A stretch of DNA of 64,000 nucleotides from an uncultured Gammaproteobacteria bacterium. GTDB taxonomy: Bacteria > Pseudomonadota > Gammaproteobacteria > Steroidobacterales > XN24. Numbering within the stretch: the stretch's first letter is position 1; each line of letters starts with the position of its first letter. Positions 26,743 through 36,485 of this stretch are shown piece by piece. A model generated the notes under the pieces. The model was not told the origin of the DNA, ran no database searches, and saw nothing but the letters and a program-made list of their open reading frames with translations. The stretch covers positions 62,001 through 126,000 of the forward strand of contig CALDWW010000010.1 in assembly GCA_937924335.1 (NCBI GenBank). The letters are read 5' to 3'. Made by a program: the position numbers and the translations under genes.

Positions 26743-28119
26743 TCAGCCTCGTGCACCGGTGAGATGCCCTTTCAGGTCATCGCGAGCCTGGCGGAGGATG
26801 GAGTCCCGGTCGATGGACTCCAGTATCTCTGCCATCACGGCCCGGGGACCGGCGTCGCCCCAGGACTTGCCGGCAGCGAAATAGCGCTCCGCCGCCTGTC
26901 CGACAATGTAGGTACTGTAATAGGCGACCGCCCCCTGCGCCCCCGCGGTGAGCACGACCGACATGCCCCCCGTGCCGAGCTTCAACGCCGACGACACCAG
27001 GTGCACGGCCCACACCGTGCCCATCAGGGCAGCCATCTGCGTCACGATGACCGTCACCAGGGACCCTGCCTCACGACGCGTCATCGGCAAACCATAGACC
27101 CTGGACAGATGTACGACCATGCCGGCATCGACCAGGGCGGCCGCGGCCAGGTCGGCCACCGGAACCGGATTGACCGCGACGGCGACGCCCTTGGCTATGC
27201 AATAGGTACGGACTATTCGCTGGGCCAATCTGCGTTTCTCTTTGACGATCCGGCGTCCGAGCGTCTCGCTGAGCCGGCCGGCGAACAGGCTCGCATTCAG
27301 CGCGGCCAGCGTCTTGCCCTCCGTCTCCAGGATGTTCCAGAGCCGGGTACGGAGTCTCTCGACGTCAGCCGCAACAGGGCTCGGCGGTTGCCCACGAGTA
27401 GCTCGACCGCCGACCGCTGTCCTGGGATCCGCCGACACCGTGATGATGTTATTCGCGGCGATCAGCCCGTCAGTGCGCTCTGCCAGACGATCGAGCAGCT
27501 CCCGGCATTCCTCTTCCGAATACCGATCGACCTTGTTGAGCACCAGTAACAGCGGTCGCCGCGCATCGGCCAGGTCCCGGAGCGCTCCGATCTCCACGGC
27601 GGTGAGGTCCGCTTCCACCACGAACATCAACAGGTCCGCTCGGGCTGCCGCCTCCCTGGCTGCCGCCTCGCGCTCCTCGCCACCGACCTCATCGATGCCC
27701 GGTGTGTCGATAAGGAAGACGCCGCCGCTGCGCTCCTCTACCCAATGGGTCAGCGTCGCGGTGCGGGTCTCCCCGTGGAGCGGGCTGGTCGAGAATCGAC
27801 GCTCGCCGAGCAAAGCGTTGAGAAGCGACGACTTGCCGACGCCCACGCGTCCGAACACCGCGAGGTGGACATGGCCGTGCTCCAGCTTGTCCAGCATCTG
27901 GCGGACGCCGTCATAGTCGTGCTGAAGCTGGCCGCGGACCTGGTCCGGCACGCGCGGATCGTCCAGGAGATCCCTCAGGCTCTCTCTGGCCATGGCGAGA
28001 TGATCGTCACCGGCGGAGCCGATGATCACGTCGTCAGGAGGGGCGGTCGCCCTTGTCCCCCTGCTCTCCTTCGAGCGCCATCTGCGCAATGCGGAGCGTA
28101 CGTCCCTTAAGATCTTCAC
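26743..28119 (-). CDS. Era-like GTPase with DUF697 domain (second of tandem pair)
   Basis: A 458-residue protein. GTPase motifs: G1 GRVGVGKS, G3 DTPG (VFLIDTPGIDEVGG), G4 NKVD, with a TSPLHGETRTAT G2 region. The C-terminal 200 residues carry hydrophobic segments typical of DUF697 (the YcjF/Era-like membrane-associated region, VNPVPVADLAAAALVDAGM). The role of this family is unclear; it has been linked to envelope stress. The GTG start at 28119 has AGGGA upstream, and this overlaps the preceding GTPase gene by 86 bases; GTG 28029, just after that gene ends, is an alternative with no good ribosome site. Confidence 0.82.
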   Translation of the reverse strand: MKILRDVRSALRRWRSKESRGTRATAPPDDVIIGSAGDDHLAMARESLRDLLDDPRVPDQVRGQLQHDYDGVRQMLDKLEHGHVHLAVFGRVGVGKSSLLNALLGERRFSTSPLHGETRTATLTHWVEERSGGVFLIDTPGIDEVGGEEREAAAREAAARADLLMFVVEADLTAVEIGALRDLADARRPLLLVLNKVDRYSEEECRELLDRLAERTDGLIAANNIITVSADPRTAVGGRATRGQPPSPVAADVERLRTRLWNILETEGKTLAALNASLFAGRLSETLGRRIVKEKRRLAQRIVRTYCIAKGVAVAVNPVPVADLAAAALVDAGMVVHLSRVYGLPMTRREAGSLVTVIVTQMAALMGTVWAVHLVSSALKLGTGGMSVVLTAGAQGAVAYYSTYIVGQAAERYFAAGKSWGDAGPRAVMAEILESIDRDSILRQARDDLKGHLTGARG

Positions 28120-29479
28120 CCAGCGATTCCCTGAACAGTCGCGCTGCGGCTGCGGGCCGCAGATCGCCGCCTTCGGCCAGTGACATGGACAGTCCGCGCC
28201 CCAGGGCGTCGAATATCAGTCCGTAGGCCACCGCATGTGTCACACCTCCCGCAATGGTACCGACTCCCGGGAAGGCCTTCAGTGCATTGCCCGCGACAGC
28301 CAGGAGTATCGGCAGGGTCAGCCCCACGTGACTCTGGCTCAAGTCCAGCAACCGGCTGATCTCTACGTCCCGCGCCGGAGCGTCATAGAGTTTGCAAAGC
28401 TCCCTGACCATTGCGGTCCCCAGGTAGCCCTGGATCAACACATCGGTACCCGGGCTGACGGCAGCCAGGGCGCCGATGATCGCCTTGCGCGTATAGCCGC
28501 GGACAATGTCTTCCGCCGCCGCCGAGCGGCGCTGCTGCTCGGCGAGTCCGAGACGCTCATCGACGACATGGAACACGGCCCGGTCTCGCAGCGTATCCAG
28601 TGCATCCGGACTGGAGTCGATGAGGCGCTGCAACGCCTGACGCAACTCCGCTGTCCCTGAATCGCCCTGCCCGATGGCAGCGGCCGACACGACCAGTGCA
28701 TCACCGTCTGCACCCGCCTCCCGCAAGCGATCTCCCAGCCTGCTTACGATCATGCCGGCTTCCTGGTCCGAGTAGCGATCGGTCTTGTTGAGCACCAGTA
28801 TCATGGGTTTGCCGATCGCCGCCAGGGCCGCCAGATCATCGAACTGACGTCGCGTCAGATCCGCCTCACTGACGTACACGACCACATGCGCGCGAACGGC
28901 TTCCGCCAGACCCGCCTCATCGTCACCCGGCTCGAGGCCGCTGCCCGGCACATCTGCCAGGATCACGTCGTCACCACCGTCGGTCCGCCAGCGGTAATGG
29001 GTCACGCCCCTCGTGGTGCCGCCGGTAACGCCCGCGCGGGCGTCTGCATCGGGCACGAGAGCGCGGATCAGAGAAGACTTTCCGGCGCCGATCTCGCCGA
29101 AGAAACACAGATAGAGCGCACCGGCTTCGCGGCGGCGTGCCAGCTCACGAAGCTCTCTCTCCGCGACGGAGATATCGAGGCCCTGCTCGCGCGCCTCCTC
29201 GAGGCGCAGGGCCAGCGTGGCCTCGTCCACCGGTGGCGTCGCGGGTCTTCGCCGGCGGCGCTGCGGGAATAGCAGTCTCCAGACCAGCCATCCGGCTAGC
29301 AGCGCCACGCCGATGACAAATGCCACCAGGCCCAGGAAGACAGGCAGAGGACCGTCCCTCAATCTGTCCCAGACGTCCGCGAGCGAGCCGGCGACACTGA
29401 TGGCACTCCCGGCAATGGCGATCGTCGCGAGCACGATCGCGAACACCAGCAACAATCTGGCCGTCATCGAGAGTTTCAT
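28034..29479 (-). CDS. Membrane-anchored GTPase with DUF697 domain (first of tandem pair)
   Basis: A 481-residue protein. Two N-terminal membrane segments (about residues 5-30 and 45-75) precede a GTPase domain with G1 GEIGAGKS, G3 DVPGSG and G4 NKTD, then a C-terminal DUF697-like region (SPGTDVLIQGYLGTAMVREL). It is a diverged paralogue of the next gene: both have GKSSLIRAL/GKSSLLNAL, NKxDRYSxxE and VNP/SPG turns before the DUF697 helices. The ATG at 29479 has a GGGAGG site and overlaps the symporter stop codon as ATGA, so it is coupled to the symporter. Confidence 0.82.
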   Translation of the reverse strand: MKLSMTARLLLVFAIVLATIAIAGSAISVAGSLADVWDRLRDGPLPVFLGLVAFVIGVALLAGWLVWRLLFPQRRRRRPATPPVDEATLALRLEEAREQGLDISVAERELRELARRREAGALYLCFFGEIGAGKSSLIRALVPDADARAGVTGGTTRGVTHYRWRTDGGDDVILADVPGSGLEPGDDEAGLAEAVRAHVVVYVSEADLTRRQFDDLAALAAIGKPMILVLNKTDRYSDQEAGMIVSRLGDRLREAGADGDALVVSAAAIGQGDSGTAELRQALQRLIDSSPDALDTLRDRAVFHVVDERLGLAEQQRRSAAAEDIVRGYTRKAIIGALAAVSPGTDVLIQGYLGTAMVRELCKLYDAPARDVEISRLLDLSQSHVGLTLPILLAVAGNALKAFPGVGTIAGGVTHAVAYGLIFDALGRGLSMSLAEGGDLRPAAAARLFRESLGEDLKGRTLRIAQMALEGEQGDKGDRPS

Positions 29480-30882
29480 GCCGGCGCCTCCCGGACCCGC
29501 ATAGCCCATGCGATAGAGCCGGACACCGCCAGCGGCAGGAGCCGCTCCAGCGCATCGCCGGGATCGGGGATATTCGGCAACCAATGCAGGATCACCGTCA
29601 GCGAGAAACCGGCGAGCATCGCCCGGAACATTCCGGGACCGGTCAGCCGGACCCCCAGCAAGACCAGGATAAGCGGCGGTCCAAAGGCGGAGCCGATGGC
29701 GTGCCAGGCGAACAGCACGCGGCTGAAGATCGCATCGGGTATGCCGACTGCCAGCGCGACGGCGAGGACCGACAGCATCAGTACTACCCAGCGTGAGCGC
29801 CGCAGCGTCTGCCGGCCCCGGACTCCCGGCAGATCATGGGCGACAGACGACGCGGCCACGAGTAACTGACTGTCGGCGGTGGACATTATGGCCGACAGGA
29901 CGGCCGCGATCATGACGCCCGCTACGACCGGCGACATCAGGCGATTCGCCACCTCGAAGAGGACCTGTTCGGGTTCGGCTAGTCCGTGGAACAGCACTCG
30001 GCCGCACAAGCCAAGGACCAGCATGCCAGCATAGATCACGACCGCCCACGCGATCGCGATGACCCGGGCATGGACGAGGGCGCGATGATCCCTGAGGGCC
30101 ATGAAACGATTCACGACATGGGGTTGCCCGGGGTACCCGAGCCCGATACCGAGCGTGCCGGCGACAAAACCTATGCCCGCTATCCCGGCCATGCGCGGGC
30201 CGGGACCCTCGTCGCCAACTGCAGCCAGCCCCGCTGCCAGCTGATCCAGTCCGCCGACCGCCTGCAACGCGATCATCGGCAGGAACACGGCGGTTGCCGC
30301 CATCAGGAGACCCTGCAGGGTGTCGGTCACGCTGACCGCCCAGAAGCCTCCCAGCAAGGTATACAAGACGATGATCGCAGCGCCGATGAGGATCGCGGTC
30401 AGATTGTCGAGATCGAAAGTGCTGGCGAATGCCGCGCCGGCCGCCTGGAATTGAGCCGCAATGTAGAACATGAAGGAGAACAATACGATCCCCGTGGCGA
30501 GCTGCAAAATCCTCGCCCGCGCCGGTGCCTCGACCGAACGAGCCAGGAATTCGGTAAGAGTCAGGGATCCGTCCGCGGCGCTGCGCCGCTGAAGCCTCTG
30601 CGCAACGAACAACCAGTTGATGAGGAAACCGGAGATCGTTGCGGGGAACAGCCACAGGGCGGGCAATCCCCACAGGTAGGCCATCCCGCTGACGCTGAGC
30701 AGCGTCCAGGCGGAAGACGAACTGGCGGAAGCGCTGATGGCGGCGACCAGCGGGCCCAGGCGGCGTCCGCCGAGGAAAAAGTCACCATGGCTGGCAGTCC
30801 TGCGACTCGCCCATAGCCCGATCAGCACAAGCAATACCTTGTAGGCCACCAGCGTCAGCAGGATAGACTGGGTCTTGGTCAT
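29476..30882 (-). CDS. Sodium:solute symporter (SSS family)
   Basis: A 468-residue inner-membrane protein with about 13 membrane segments. SSS signatures are visible: GDFFLGGRRLGPLVAAISASASSSSAWTLL near the N-terminus (the sodium-site region of PutP-like carriers) and SAIMSTADSQLLVAASS in the middle. PutP-type members carry proline, pantothenate or similar solutes with Na+. The substrate is not clear. GGAG lies five bases before ATG 30882. It leads an operon with the two GTPases. It is divergent from the 5-oxoprolinase gene, with 105 bases between. Confidence 0.88.
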   Translation of the reverse strand: MTKTQSILLTLVAYKVLLVLIGLWASRRTASHGDFFLGGRRLGPLVAAISASASSSSAWTLLSVSGMAYLWGLPALWLFPATISGFLINWLFVAQRLQRRSAADGSLTLTEFLARSVEAPARARILQLATGIVLFSFMFYIAAQFQAAGAAFASTFDLDNLTAILIGAAIIVLYTLLGGFWAVSVTDTLQGLLMAATAVFLPMIALQAVGGLDQLAAGLAAVGDEGPGPRMAGIAGIGFVAGTLGIGLGYPGQPHVVNRFMALRDHRALVHARVIAIAWAVVIYAGMLVLGLCGRVLFHGLAEPEQVLFEVANRLMSPVVAGVMIAAVLSAIMSTADSQLLVAASSVAHDLPGVRGRQTLRRSRWVVLMLSVLAVALAVGIPDAIFSRVLFAWHAIGSAFGPPLILVLLGVRLTGPGMFRAMLAGFSLTVILHWLPNIPDPGDALERLLPLAVSGSIAWAMRVREAPA

Positions 30883-30987
30883 CGAGGCTCCGGCCTCGCG
30901 CAGGGTCGCCGGAGTTTATCATCGGCGGCCCATGGCCTGTTTACCCACGGTTGGGACCCCAGCACTGTGGGGGCGGAGGCGGAGAGC

Positions 30988-33900
30988 TTGAAAGCTGGAC
31001 ACTGGCAGTTCTGGATCGACCGGGGCGGCACCTTCACGGACGTCATCGGCCAGCGCCCGGACGGATCTCTGATCGCCCGCAAGCTCTTGTCGGACAACCC
31101 AAGGCATTATTCGGACGCCGCACTTGCCGGCATCGAGGCGGTATTGCGGGACGCGGACGGACCCGCGGCCCCTCCCGAGCGGATCGAAGCGGTCAAGATG
31201 GGGACTACCGTCGCCACCAACGCGCTGCTGGAGCGTCATGGCGAGCCTACGGTCCTGGTCATCACCCAGGGATTCCGCGACGCACTGCGCATCGGCTATC
31301 AGCAGCGGCCGCGGCTGTTCGATCGCCACATCCGCCTGCCTGAGATCCTCTACTGTCGGGTCATCGAGGCACGCGAGCGGATCGATCGCGACGGAAAAAT
31401 CCTTGAGTCGCTGGACGTCGATCGGCTCGAAAAAGATCTGCAAGCCGCCTGGAGCGACGGACTCCGCTCAGTGGCGATCGCCTTCATGCACGGCTATCGC
31501 CATCACGACCACGAGCAGACGGCGGCGGACGTTGCACGCCGCCTCGGCTTCCCCCAGGTGTCCGCCTCCCATCAGGTGGGAGCGCTGGCCAAACTCGTCG
31601 CGCGAGGCGACACGACCGTCGTGGATGCCTACCTGTCGCCCATCCTGAATCAGTACATCGACCGCCTTACGACTCGCCTGGGCGACACACGCCTGCTGTT
31701 CATGCAGAGCAACGGCGGCCTGGTAGAAGCAGGATTCTTCCGCGGCAAGGACAGCGTGCTGTCCGGGCCGGCCGGCGGCGTCGTGGGCATGGTGGAGACC
31801 GCGTCTCGGTGCGGTCACCGTCGCCTCATCGGTTTCGACATGGGCGGCACGTCAACTGACGTGTCGCTGTATGACGGGGCGTACGAGCGGACCCTCGACA
31901 GCGTTGTGGCAGGCGCGCGGATCCAGGCGCCAATGATGAAGATTCATACGGTGGCGGCAGGTGGCGGATCGATCATCGGATTCGTCGACGGTCGCCTGCA
32001 GGTCGGCCCGGACTCGGCCGGGTCGGATCCCGGCCCGATGTGCTACCGCAACGTTGGCCCGCTGACGATCACAGACGCCAACCTGCGCCTGGGCCTCATC
32101 CAGCCGGACTATTTCCCGCGCGTCTTCGGTGCGGCGGCAGATCTGCCCCTGGATCGTGAGGCCGTGGCAGCGGGGTTCGACGAACTGACTTCTCGGATCG
32201 CGGCGGAAACCGGCCGGGCGCTGGCGCCGGAAGCGGTGGCGGCAGGAGCCCGGCGCATCGCGGTTGAGCGGATGGCACAGGCTGTCAAGCAGATCTCCAT
32301 ACAACGCGGTTATGACGTCGCGGAATTCACATTGTGCTGTTTCGGCGGCGCCGGTGGTCAACACGCCTGCGAGGTGGCCGATGCACTCGGGATGCGGACG
32401 GTGTTGATCCATCCCATGGCGGGTGTGCTATCGGCCTTCGGCATGGGACTCGCTGACCTGCGTCATCTGGGTCACGAGACGCTCGAACAGCCGTTGTCGG
32501 AAGAAGCCATTGCGTCCGCCAGGGAGCGCCTGGAGGTCATGCAGCAGGTGTCGTCACAGGCGCTGGTCCGGCAGGGCGCCGACGCTGCCTCGGTACTGCA
32601 CGAATGCCGACTGATGGTCCGTTACGCGGGCGCGGATACGGCGCTCGACGTGCCGCTGGCCGATCTGCATACGGTCAGTGCCGCTTTCGACAAGCGACAC
32701 CGCCAACGATTCGGTTTCGCCGAGGATCGGCAGCGGATCATCGAGACCATCAGCCTGGAGTCGACCGCCCCGGGGGGCGCCGCCGCACCGCGGACGTCGG
32801 ATGGTCCGCCCGGAGGCTCACCGACGGTCATCGATCGGAGGAAAGTATTCTTCGGCGATGCCTGGTGCGAAACGCCGGTCTATCGGAGATCGGCTTTGCC
32901 AATCGGAGCGGAGATCTCAGGGCCCGCGCTGATCGTGGAGGACAACGCCACCACGATTCTTCAACCCGGCTGGCAGCTTGTGAAGGATGCTCAGGCTAAC
33001 CTGCTCCTGCAACGGATAACCGCGCCAGACCGGCGTGAACAGGCGGGTACCGAGGCCGACCCGATCCTGCTCGAAGTCTTCAACAACCTGTTCATGCACA
33101 TCGCCGAACAGATGGGGGTCGTGCTCGAGAAGACGGCACACTCGGTCAACATCAAGGAGCGACTGGACTTCTCCTGCGCGCTTTTCGGCAGCGCTGGCGA
33201 CCTGGTGGCGAACGCACCGCACATGCCCGTGCACCTGGGATCAATGGGAGAGAGCGTGCGCGCCGTCATCGACGCGTTCGCAGACGACATGGCACGGGGC
33301 GACAGCTTCGTCCTCAACGCCCCCTACGGTGGCGGCACCCACCTCCCGGACGTGACCGTAGTGACGCCCTGCTTTGCGGCCGCGACAGACACGGAGCCCA
33401 TGTTCTACGTCGCATCCCGGGCGCACCATGCCGACATCGGTGGGGTGACTCCCGGATCCATGCCACCCCATAGCGTGACTATCGAAGAAGAAGGCGTACT
33501 CATCGAGTCCATGCCGCTGGTCCGCGCCGGTCGCCTGCTGGAGCGAGAGATGCGGACGGCCCTCGCGTCCGGCCGCTACCCGGCCCGCGACCCGGACCGC
33601 AACCTTGCGGATCTCAGGGCCCAGCTCGCCGCGAACGCACGCGGCCTGGAGGAGGTGCAGCGGATGCTCGGACAATTCGGGATCAGGACCGTCTGCGCCT
33701 ACATGAAACATGTGCAGGACAACGCTGCCGAGGCAGTACGCCGCGCCATCGGCAACCTCAGCAGCGGCAGTTATCGTTACGAGATGGACAATGGCGAGCA
33801 CATCGCAGTAGAGGTCACAGTCGACCGCCACGCCCGCTCCGCGACCGTCGACTTCTCCTCCTCGTCGCCGCAGAGCGGAACCAACTTCAATGCTCCCCTG

Positions 33901-34608
33901 GCCGTCTGCCGGGCTGCCGTGCTCTATGTTTTCCGGACGCTCGTGGAGCACGACATTCCGATGAACGAAGGCTGCCTGCGACCGCTGGACGTGATCGTGC
34001 CGGAGGGGTCGATGCTCAACCCGAGGCCACCGGCCGCGGTGGTCGCCGGCAATGTCGAGACTTCGCAGTGCATTGTGGACGCCCTCTACGGGGCGCTGGG
34101 CGTCCTGGCGGCTTCCCAGGGGACGATGAATAATCTGACTTTTGGCAACGACCGATATCAGTACTACGAGACGCTCTGCGGGGGCGCGGGCGCGGGACCG
34201 GGTTTTCCGGGCGCATCGGCCGTGCACACGCACATGACCAATTCGCGTCTGACCGACCCCGAAGTGCTGGAGTGGCGTTATCCGATCCTGCTGCGCCGGT
34301 TCGAGATCCGTCGTGGTTCCGGTGGCGACGGCGCATCCCGCGGCGGTGACGGGGTGATCAGGGAGATCGAGTTCCGGGAGTCCATGTCCGCGGCTATTTT
34401 GTCCAACCATCGACGGGTGCCGCCGTTCGGCCTCGCGGGTGGTGGTTCGGGACAGGTGGGCCGCAACTCGGTGCGACGCGCATCCGGTGCGACCGAGAAC
34501 CTGGGCCCGACCGGCGCATTCGACGCCGGTCCCGGTGACACGCTGATCGTCGAGACCCCGGGTGGCGGCGGCTACGGGCGCAAGACCGATGACAATGAAG
34601 GAAAGTGA
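30988..34608 (+). CDS. 5-oxoprolinase (fused HyuA-HyuB hydantoinase family)
   Basis: A protein of about 1206 residues that converts 5-oxoproline to glutamate with ATP. The first ~690 residues are HyuA-like, with two ASKHA-type ATP motifs ([14 protein letters not shown] at the start and [15 protein letters not shown]); the rest is HyuB-like, from [20 protein letters not shown], with [12 protein letters not shown] and the C-terminal ETPGGGGYG. Size and fusion fit the eukaryote-type OplAH rather than split PxpABC. TTG 30988 has a perfect GGAGG eight bases upstream; GTG 30967 is an in-frame alternative. A gamma-glutamylcyclotransferase gene, which would make its substrate, is 1.3 kb downstream. 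Confidence 0.88.
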   Translation: MKAGHWQFWIDRGGTFTDVIGQRPDGSLIARKLLSDNPRHYSDAALAGIEAVLRDADGPAAPPERIEAVKMGTTVATNALLERHGEPTVLVITQGFRDALRIGYQQRPRLFDRHIRLPEILYCRVIEARERIDRDGKILESLDVDRLEKDLQAAWSDGLRSVAIAFMHGYRHHDHEQTAADVARRLGFPQVSASHQVGALAKLVARGDTTVVDAYLSPILNQYIDRLTTRLGDTRLLFMQSNGGLVEAGFFRGKDSVLSGPAGGVVGMVETASRCGHRRLIGFDMGGTSTDVSLYDGAYERTLDSVVAGARIQAPMMKIHTVAAGGGSIIGFVDGRLQVGPDSAGSDPGPMCYRNVGPLTITDANLRLGLIQPDYFPRVFGAAADLPLDREAVAAGFDELTSRIAAETGRALAPEAVAAGARRIAVERMAQAVKQISIQRGYDVAEFTLCCFGGAGGQHACEVADALGMRTVLIHPMAGVLSAFGMGLADLRHLGHETLEQPLSEEAIASARERLEVMQQVSSQALVRQGADAASVLHECRLMVRYAGADTALDVPLADLHTVSAAFDKRHRQRFGFAEDRQRIIETISLESTAPGGAAAPRTSDGPPGGSPTVIDRRKVFFGDAWCETPVYRRSALPIGAEISGPALIVEDNATTILQPGWQLVKDAQANLLLQRITAPDRREQAGTEADPILLEVFNNLFMHIAEQMGVVLEKTAHSVNIKERLDFSCALFGSAGDLVANAPHMPVHLGSMGESVRAVIDAFADDMARGDSFVLNAPYGGGTHLPDVTVVTPCFAAATDTEPMFYVASRAHHADIGGVTPGSMPPHSVTIEEEGVLIESMPLVRAGRLLEREMRTALASGRYPARDPDRNLADLRAQLAANARGLEEVQRMLGQFGIRTVCAYMKHVQDNAAEAVRRAIGNLSSGSYRYEMDNGEHIAVEVTVDRHARSATVDFSSSSPQSGTNFNAPLAVCRAAVLYVFRTLVEHDIPMNEGCLRPLDVIVPEGSMLNPRPPAAVVAGNVETSQCIVDALYGALGVLAASQGTMNNLTFGNDRYQYYETLCGGAGAGPGFPGASAVHTHMTNSRLTDPEVLEWRYPILLRRFEIRRGSGGDGASRGGDGVIREIEFRESMSAAILSNHRRVPPFGLAGGGSGQVGRNSVRRASGATENLGPTGAFDAGPGDTLIVETPGGGGYGRKTDDNEGK

Positions 34609-34612
34609 AGCA

Positions 34613-35107
34613 ATGACCGAACAGAGAATCCGCAGCCCCTACGCGATATACCGGCGGCTGGAGGGTCTGCCACTCGGACGCTGGCTGTTTACCCGGCTCA
34701 TCTGTCTCAGGGCGCCCTACTTCTCTTCAATCAGGCCGGTGTTCCGCGACCTGGGACCCGGCAGCGCGACCGTATTCATACGCAAGCGGCGGCGAGTGCA
34801 GAATCACATCGGCACCATCCATGCCCTCGCTATGGGGAATCTGTGCGAACTGGGCGCCGGACTCGTCATGGAATCGACGCTACCGCCCGAACTGCGGTGG
34901 ATCCCGAAGGGCATGTCTATCTCCTACCTGGCCAAGGCGGAGACGGATATAACCGCAGTCGCCACCCTGCAGGAGCGCCCCTGGGGTACTGCGGCGGATG
35001 TTCCGGTCGAGGTTTCCGTGCGCGACGCAGGCGGTACTGAAGTCGTTCACGCGACGATTACCATGTACGTGTCCGCCGGGAAGCCAACACCCACTGACGA
35101 CGCCTGA
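34613..35107 (+). CDS. Hotdog-fold DUF4442 protein
   Basis: A 164-residue protein of the DUF4442 family, which has a hotdog fold related to thioesterases (such as the C-terminal half of YiiD). The central motif HIGTIHALAMGNLCELGAGL matches the hotdog helix region, and FIRKRRRVQNH precedes it. Family members probably hydrolyse or bind acyl-CoA. It begins 5 bases after the 5-oxoprolinase stop, so it is co-transcribed. ATG 34613 is preferred; ATG 34595 is an upstream in-frame option. Confidence 0.78.
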   Translation: MTEQRIRSPYAIYRRLEGLPLGRWLFTRLICLRAPYFSSIRPVFRDLGPGSATVFIRKRRRVQNHIGTIHALAMGNLCELGAGLVMESTLPPELRWIPKGMSISYLAKAETDITAVATLQERPWGTAADVPVEVSVRDAGGTEVVHATITMYVSAGKPTPTDDA

Positions 35108-35566
35108 CCCAGACCCACAGCGCGGCGCGCCGGAACGGCAGGTCGCGCCCAGCGGGGTGCTGCTGCCTCTAGCCGAGACATCAGTTCATGCGTCAGTTGC
35201 GGAGCCGGGATCCCCCTGCAACCAGCGGCGTCTCGTCCACACCAGAGTGGCGAAAAGTCATCGCAATCGCTCCAGGCTGAGCACCGCGGACGCGAGCGAG
35301 CCCACCGCGCCGGCCGATGAAACGACGGCGGTCAGTTTTCCGCCCTCGACACCTGCCACGGGGGCCTGGATGACAGGGTGCCCGGTACCGAGGAAGCCCC
35401 AACCGTCATTTTTGCCAAAGCCCGGGGGGACGCGGTCGGTCAATAAGGAAGATTCCGCTGAACGCGGCGCCGTCCAATCGGGGAAAATTCGCACATGTAG
35501 ACCTGTGAATTGTGTCAAGGATTCGCCATTGAGTCGGGAGTATTATGATCCGTGCCGAGGACTCAG
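35108..35566. other. 459-base gap holding a gene relic
   Basis: No intact gene. The minus strand holds the decayed nitronate monooxygenase fragment listed separately (35258-35395); the flanks (35108-35257 and 35396-35566) show no other recognisable protein or RNA feature. Confidence 0.5.
35258..35395 (-). pseudogene. Nitronate monooxygenase N-terminal remnant
   Basis: On the minus strand about 45 codons read FLGTGHPVIQAPVAGVEGG and then LTAVVSSAGAVGSLASAVLS, ending ERLR before a stop at 35258. This closely follows the conserved N-terminus of FMN-dependent nitronate monooxygenases (2-nitropropane dioxygenases), where PIIQAPMAGV and AVSNAGxLGSLG form the first strand and phosphate-binding loop. 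The normal protein is over 300 residues; here the downstream sequence has frame disruptions and no FMN-binding body, and no in-frame start with a ribosome site is obvious. I read it as a deletion remnant. Confidence 0.6.
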
Positions 35567-35932
35567 ATGACCACTAAGTCGATATCGAAAGCACGCGCTG
35601 ACTGGGACCGCTACGAGGTCTGCCGCCGGTTAGTGCGCTCTCACCCGATCAGCATTTCAAACCCGGCAGTCAGCACCGGCTGCATGGACCCCTGCAATGC
35701 CAAGGCATTCTGGACAAGCGTCGCCGAATATCCGGATCCTCTTCAGGATGTCCTCTTCGTGATCGCCCATGCACAAGGCTTCGAAGCTTCGCTTGCGGCG
35801 CTCGATCGGGCTATACGGGAGGACTTCGTGGCGCGCCACCGGCCCGCCACGATCATCCGCCATCCGGCGGTGTCGCGGATCGAGGCAAGGGCGCCGGCAC
35901 CGGACCCGCGGATCACCCGCGCGGCCTCCTGA
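35567..35932 (+). CDS. Hypothetical protein
   Basis: A 121-residue protein that I do not recognise. ATG 35567 is preceded by GAGGA, seven bases away, which supports translation. It has two cysteines in a CMDPCN motif, then a helical stretch with FVIAHAQGFEASLAALDRAIREDF, and a basic, proline-rich tail. It is convergent with the cyclotransferase gene and overlaps it by 20 bases. No signal peptide or membrane segment is seen. It could be a real small gene of narrow distribution; composition is in line with neighbours. Confidence 0.5.
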   Translation: MTTKSISKARADWDRYEVCRRLVRSHPISISNPAVSTGCMDPCNAKAFWTSVAEYPDPLQDVLFVIAHAQGFEASLAALDRAIREDFVARHRPATIIRHPAVSRIEARAPAPDPRITRAAS

Positions 35933-36470
35933 AGAAGGGACGGATCTTGCCCGTGCCTCTGGCGATCTCAAAGTGGTGCGCCGCCCGCTCCCTATCAGGA
36001 TCGGAGACGCTGGGGATCGACCTCAAGCGGGCCTGGTACTCCATGGGCAGACCGTGGATTCGTGCGCCGCTGCTTACGATCGCGACGTACCAGTCGTAGG
36101 GCGACAGCGATTCGTCAATCCAGTCTGTGTCGGCGACGAACGTATAGGCTTCCCGGGCCTCACCGGCGAGTGTCACGCTCAGATCCACTCCGTGATATCC
36201 GCCGCCCGCACCCTCGGCTTCATCGAGGTGTCTGCGTTCGCGGACGTGCACCTCATAGAGGACTCCATAGATGACATCGCCGGCACGTCCTGTGTAGAAC
36301 GCATCGCACTTTCCGGACACGTGGCCATGGGTGTCCGAACGCTTGTGGAACCGCAGGCTGTGTCTCGCGATTGACGCGGTGCCAAGCGCACGACAGGTGG
36401 GTGTCCTGAGGCCCAGACGCAATGGATGCATGTTGGAGCCGTAAGCGAAATAGCGGAAAAAACGCCCCAT
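35913..36470 (-). CDS. Gamma-glutamylcyclotransferase-like protein
   Basis: A 185-residue protein with the GGCT/AIG2 fold. The substrate-binding loop YFAYGSNM is near the N-terminus and the catalytic glutamate lies in LDEAEGAGGGYH. Enzymes of this fold release 5-oxoproline from gamma-glutamyl amino acids or dipeptides. It follows the sheath-like gene on the same strand with a 15-base gap, so they are probably one transcript. The 5-oxoprolinase 1.3 kb away would consume its product, which supports a role in gamma-glutamyl peptide turnover. Confidence 0.85.
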   Translation of the reverse strand: MGRFFRYFAYGSNMHPLRLGLRTPTCRALGTASIARHSLRFHKRSDTHGHVSGKCDAFYTGRAGDVIYGVLYEVHVRERRHLDEAEGAGGGYHGVDLSVTLAGEAREAYTFVADTDWIDESLSPYDWYVAIVSSGARIHGLPMEYQARLRSIPSVSDPDRERAAHHFEIARGTGKIRPFFRRPRG

Positions 36471-36485
36471 TCTGGCGAAACGGTC

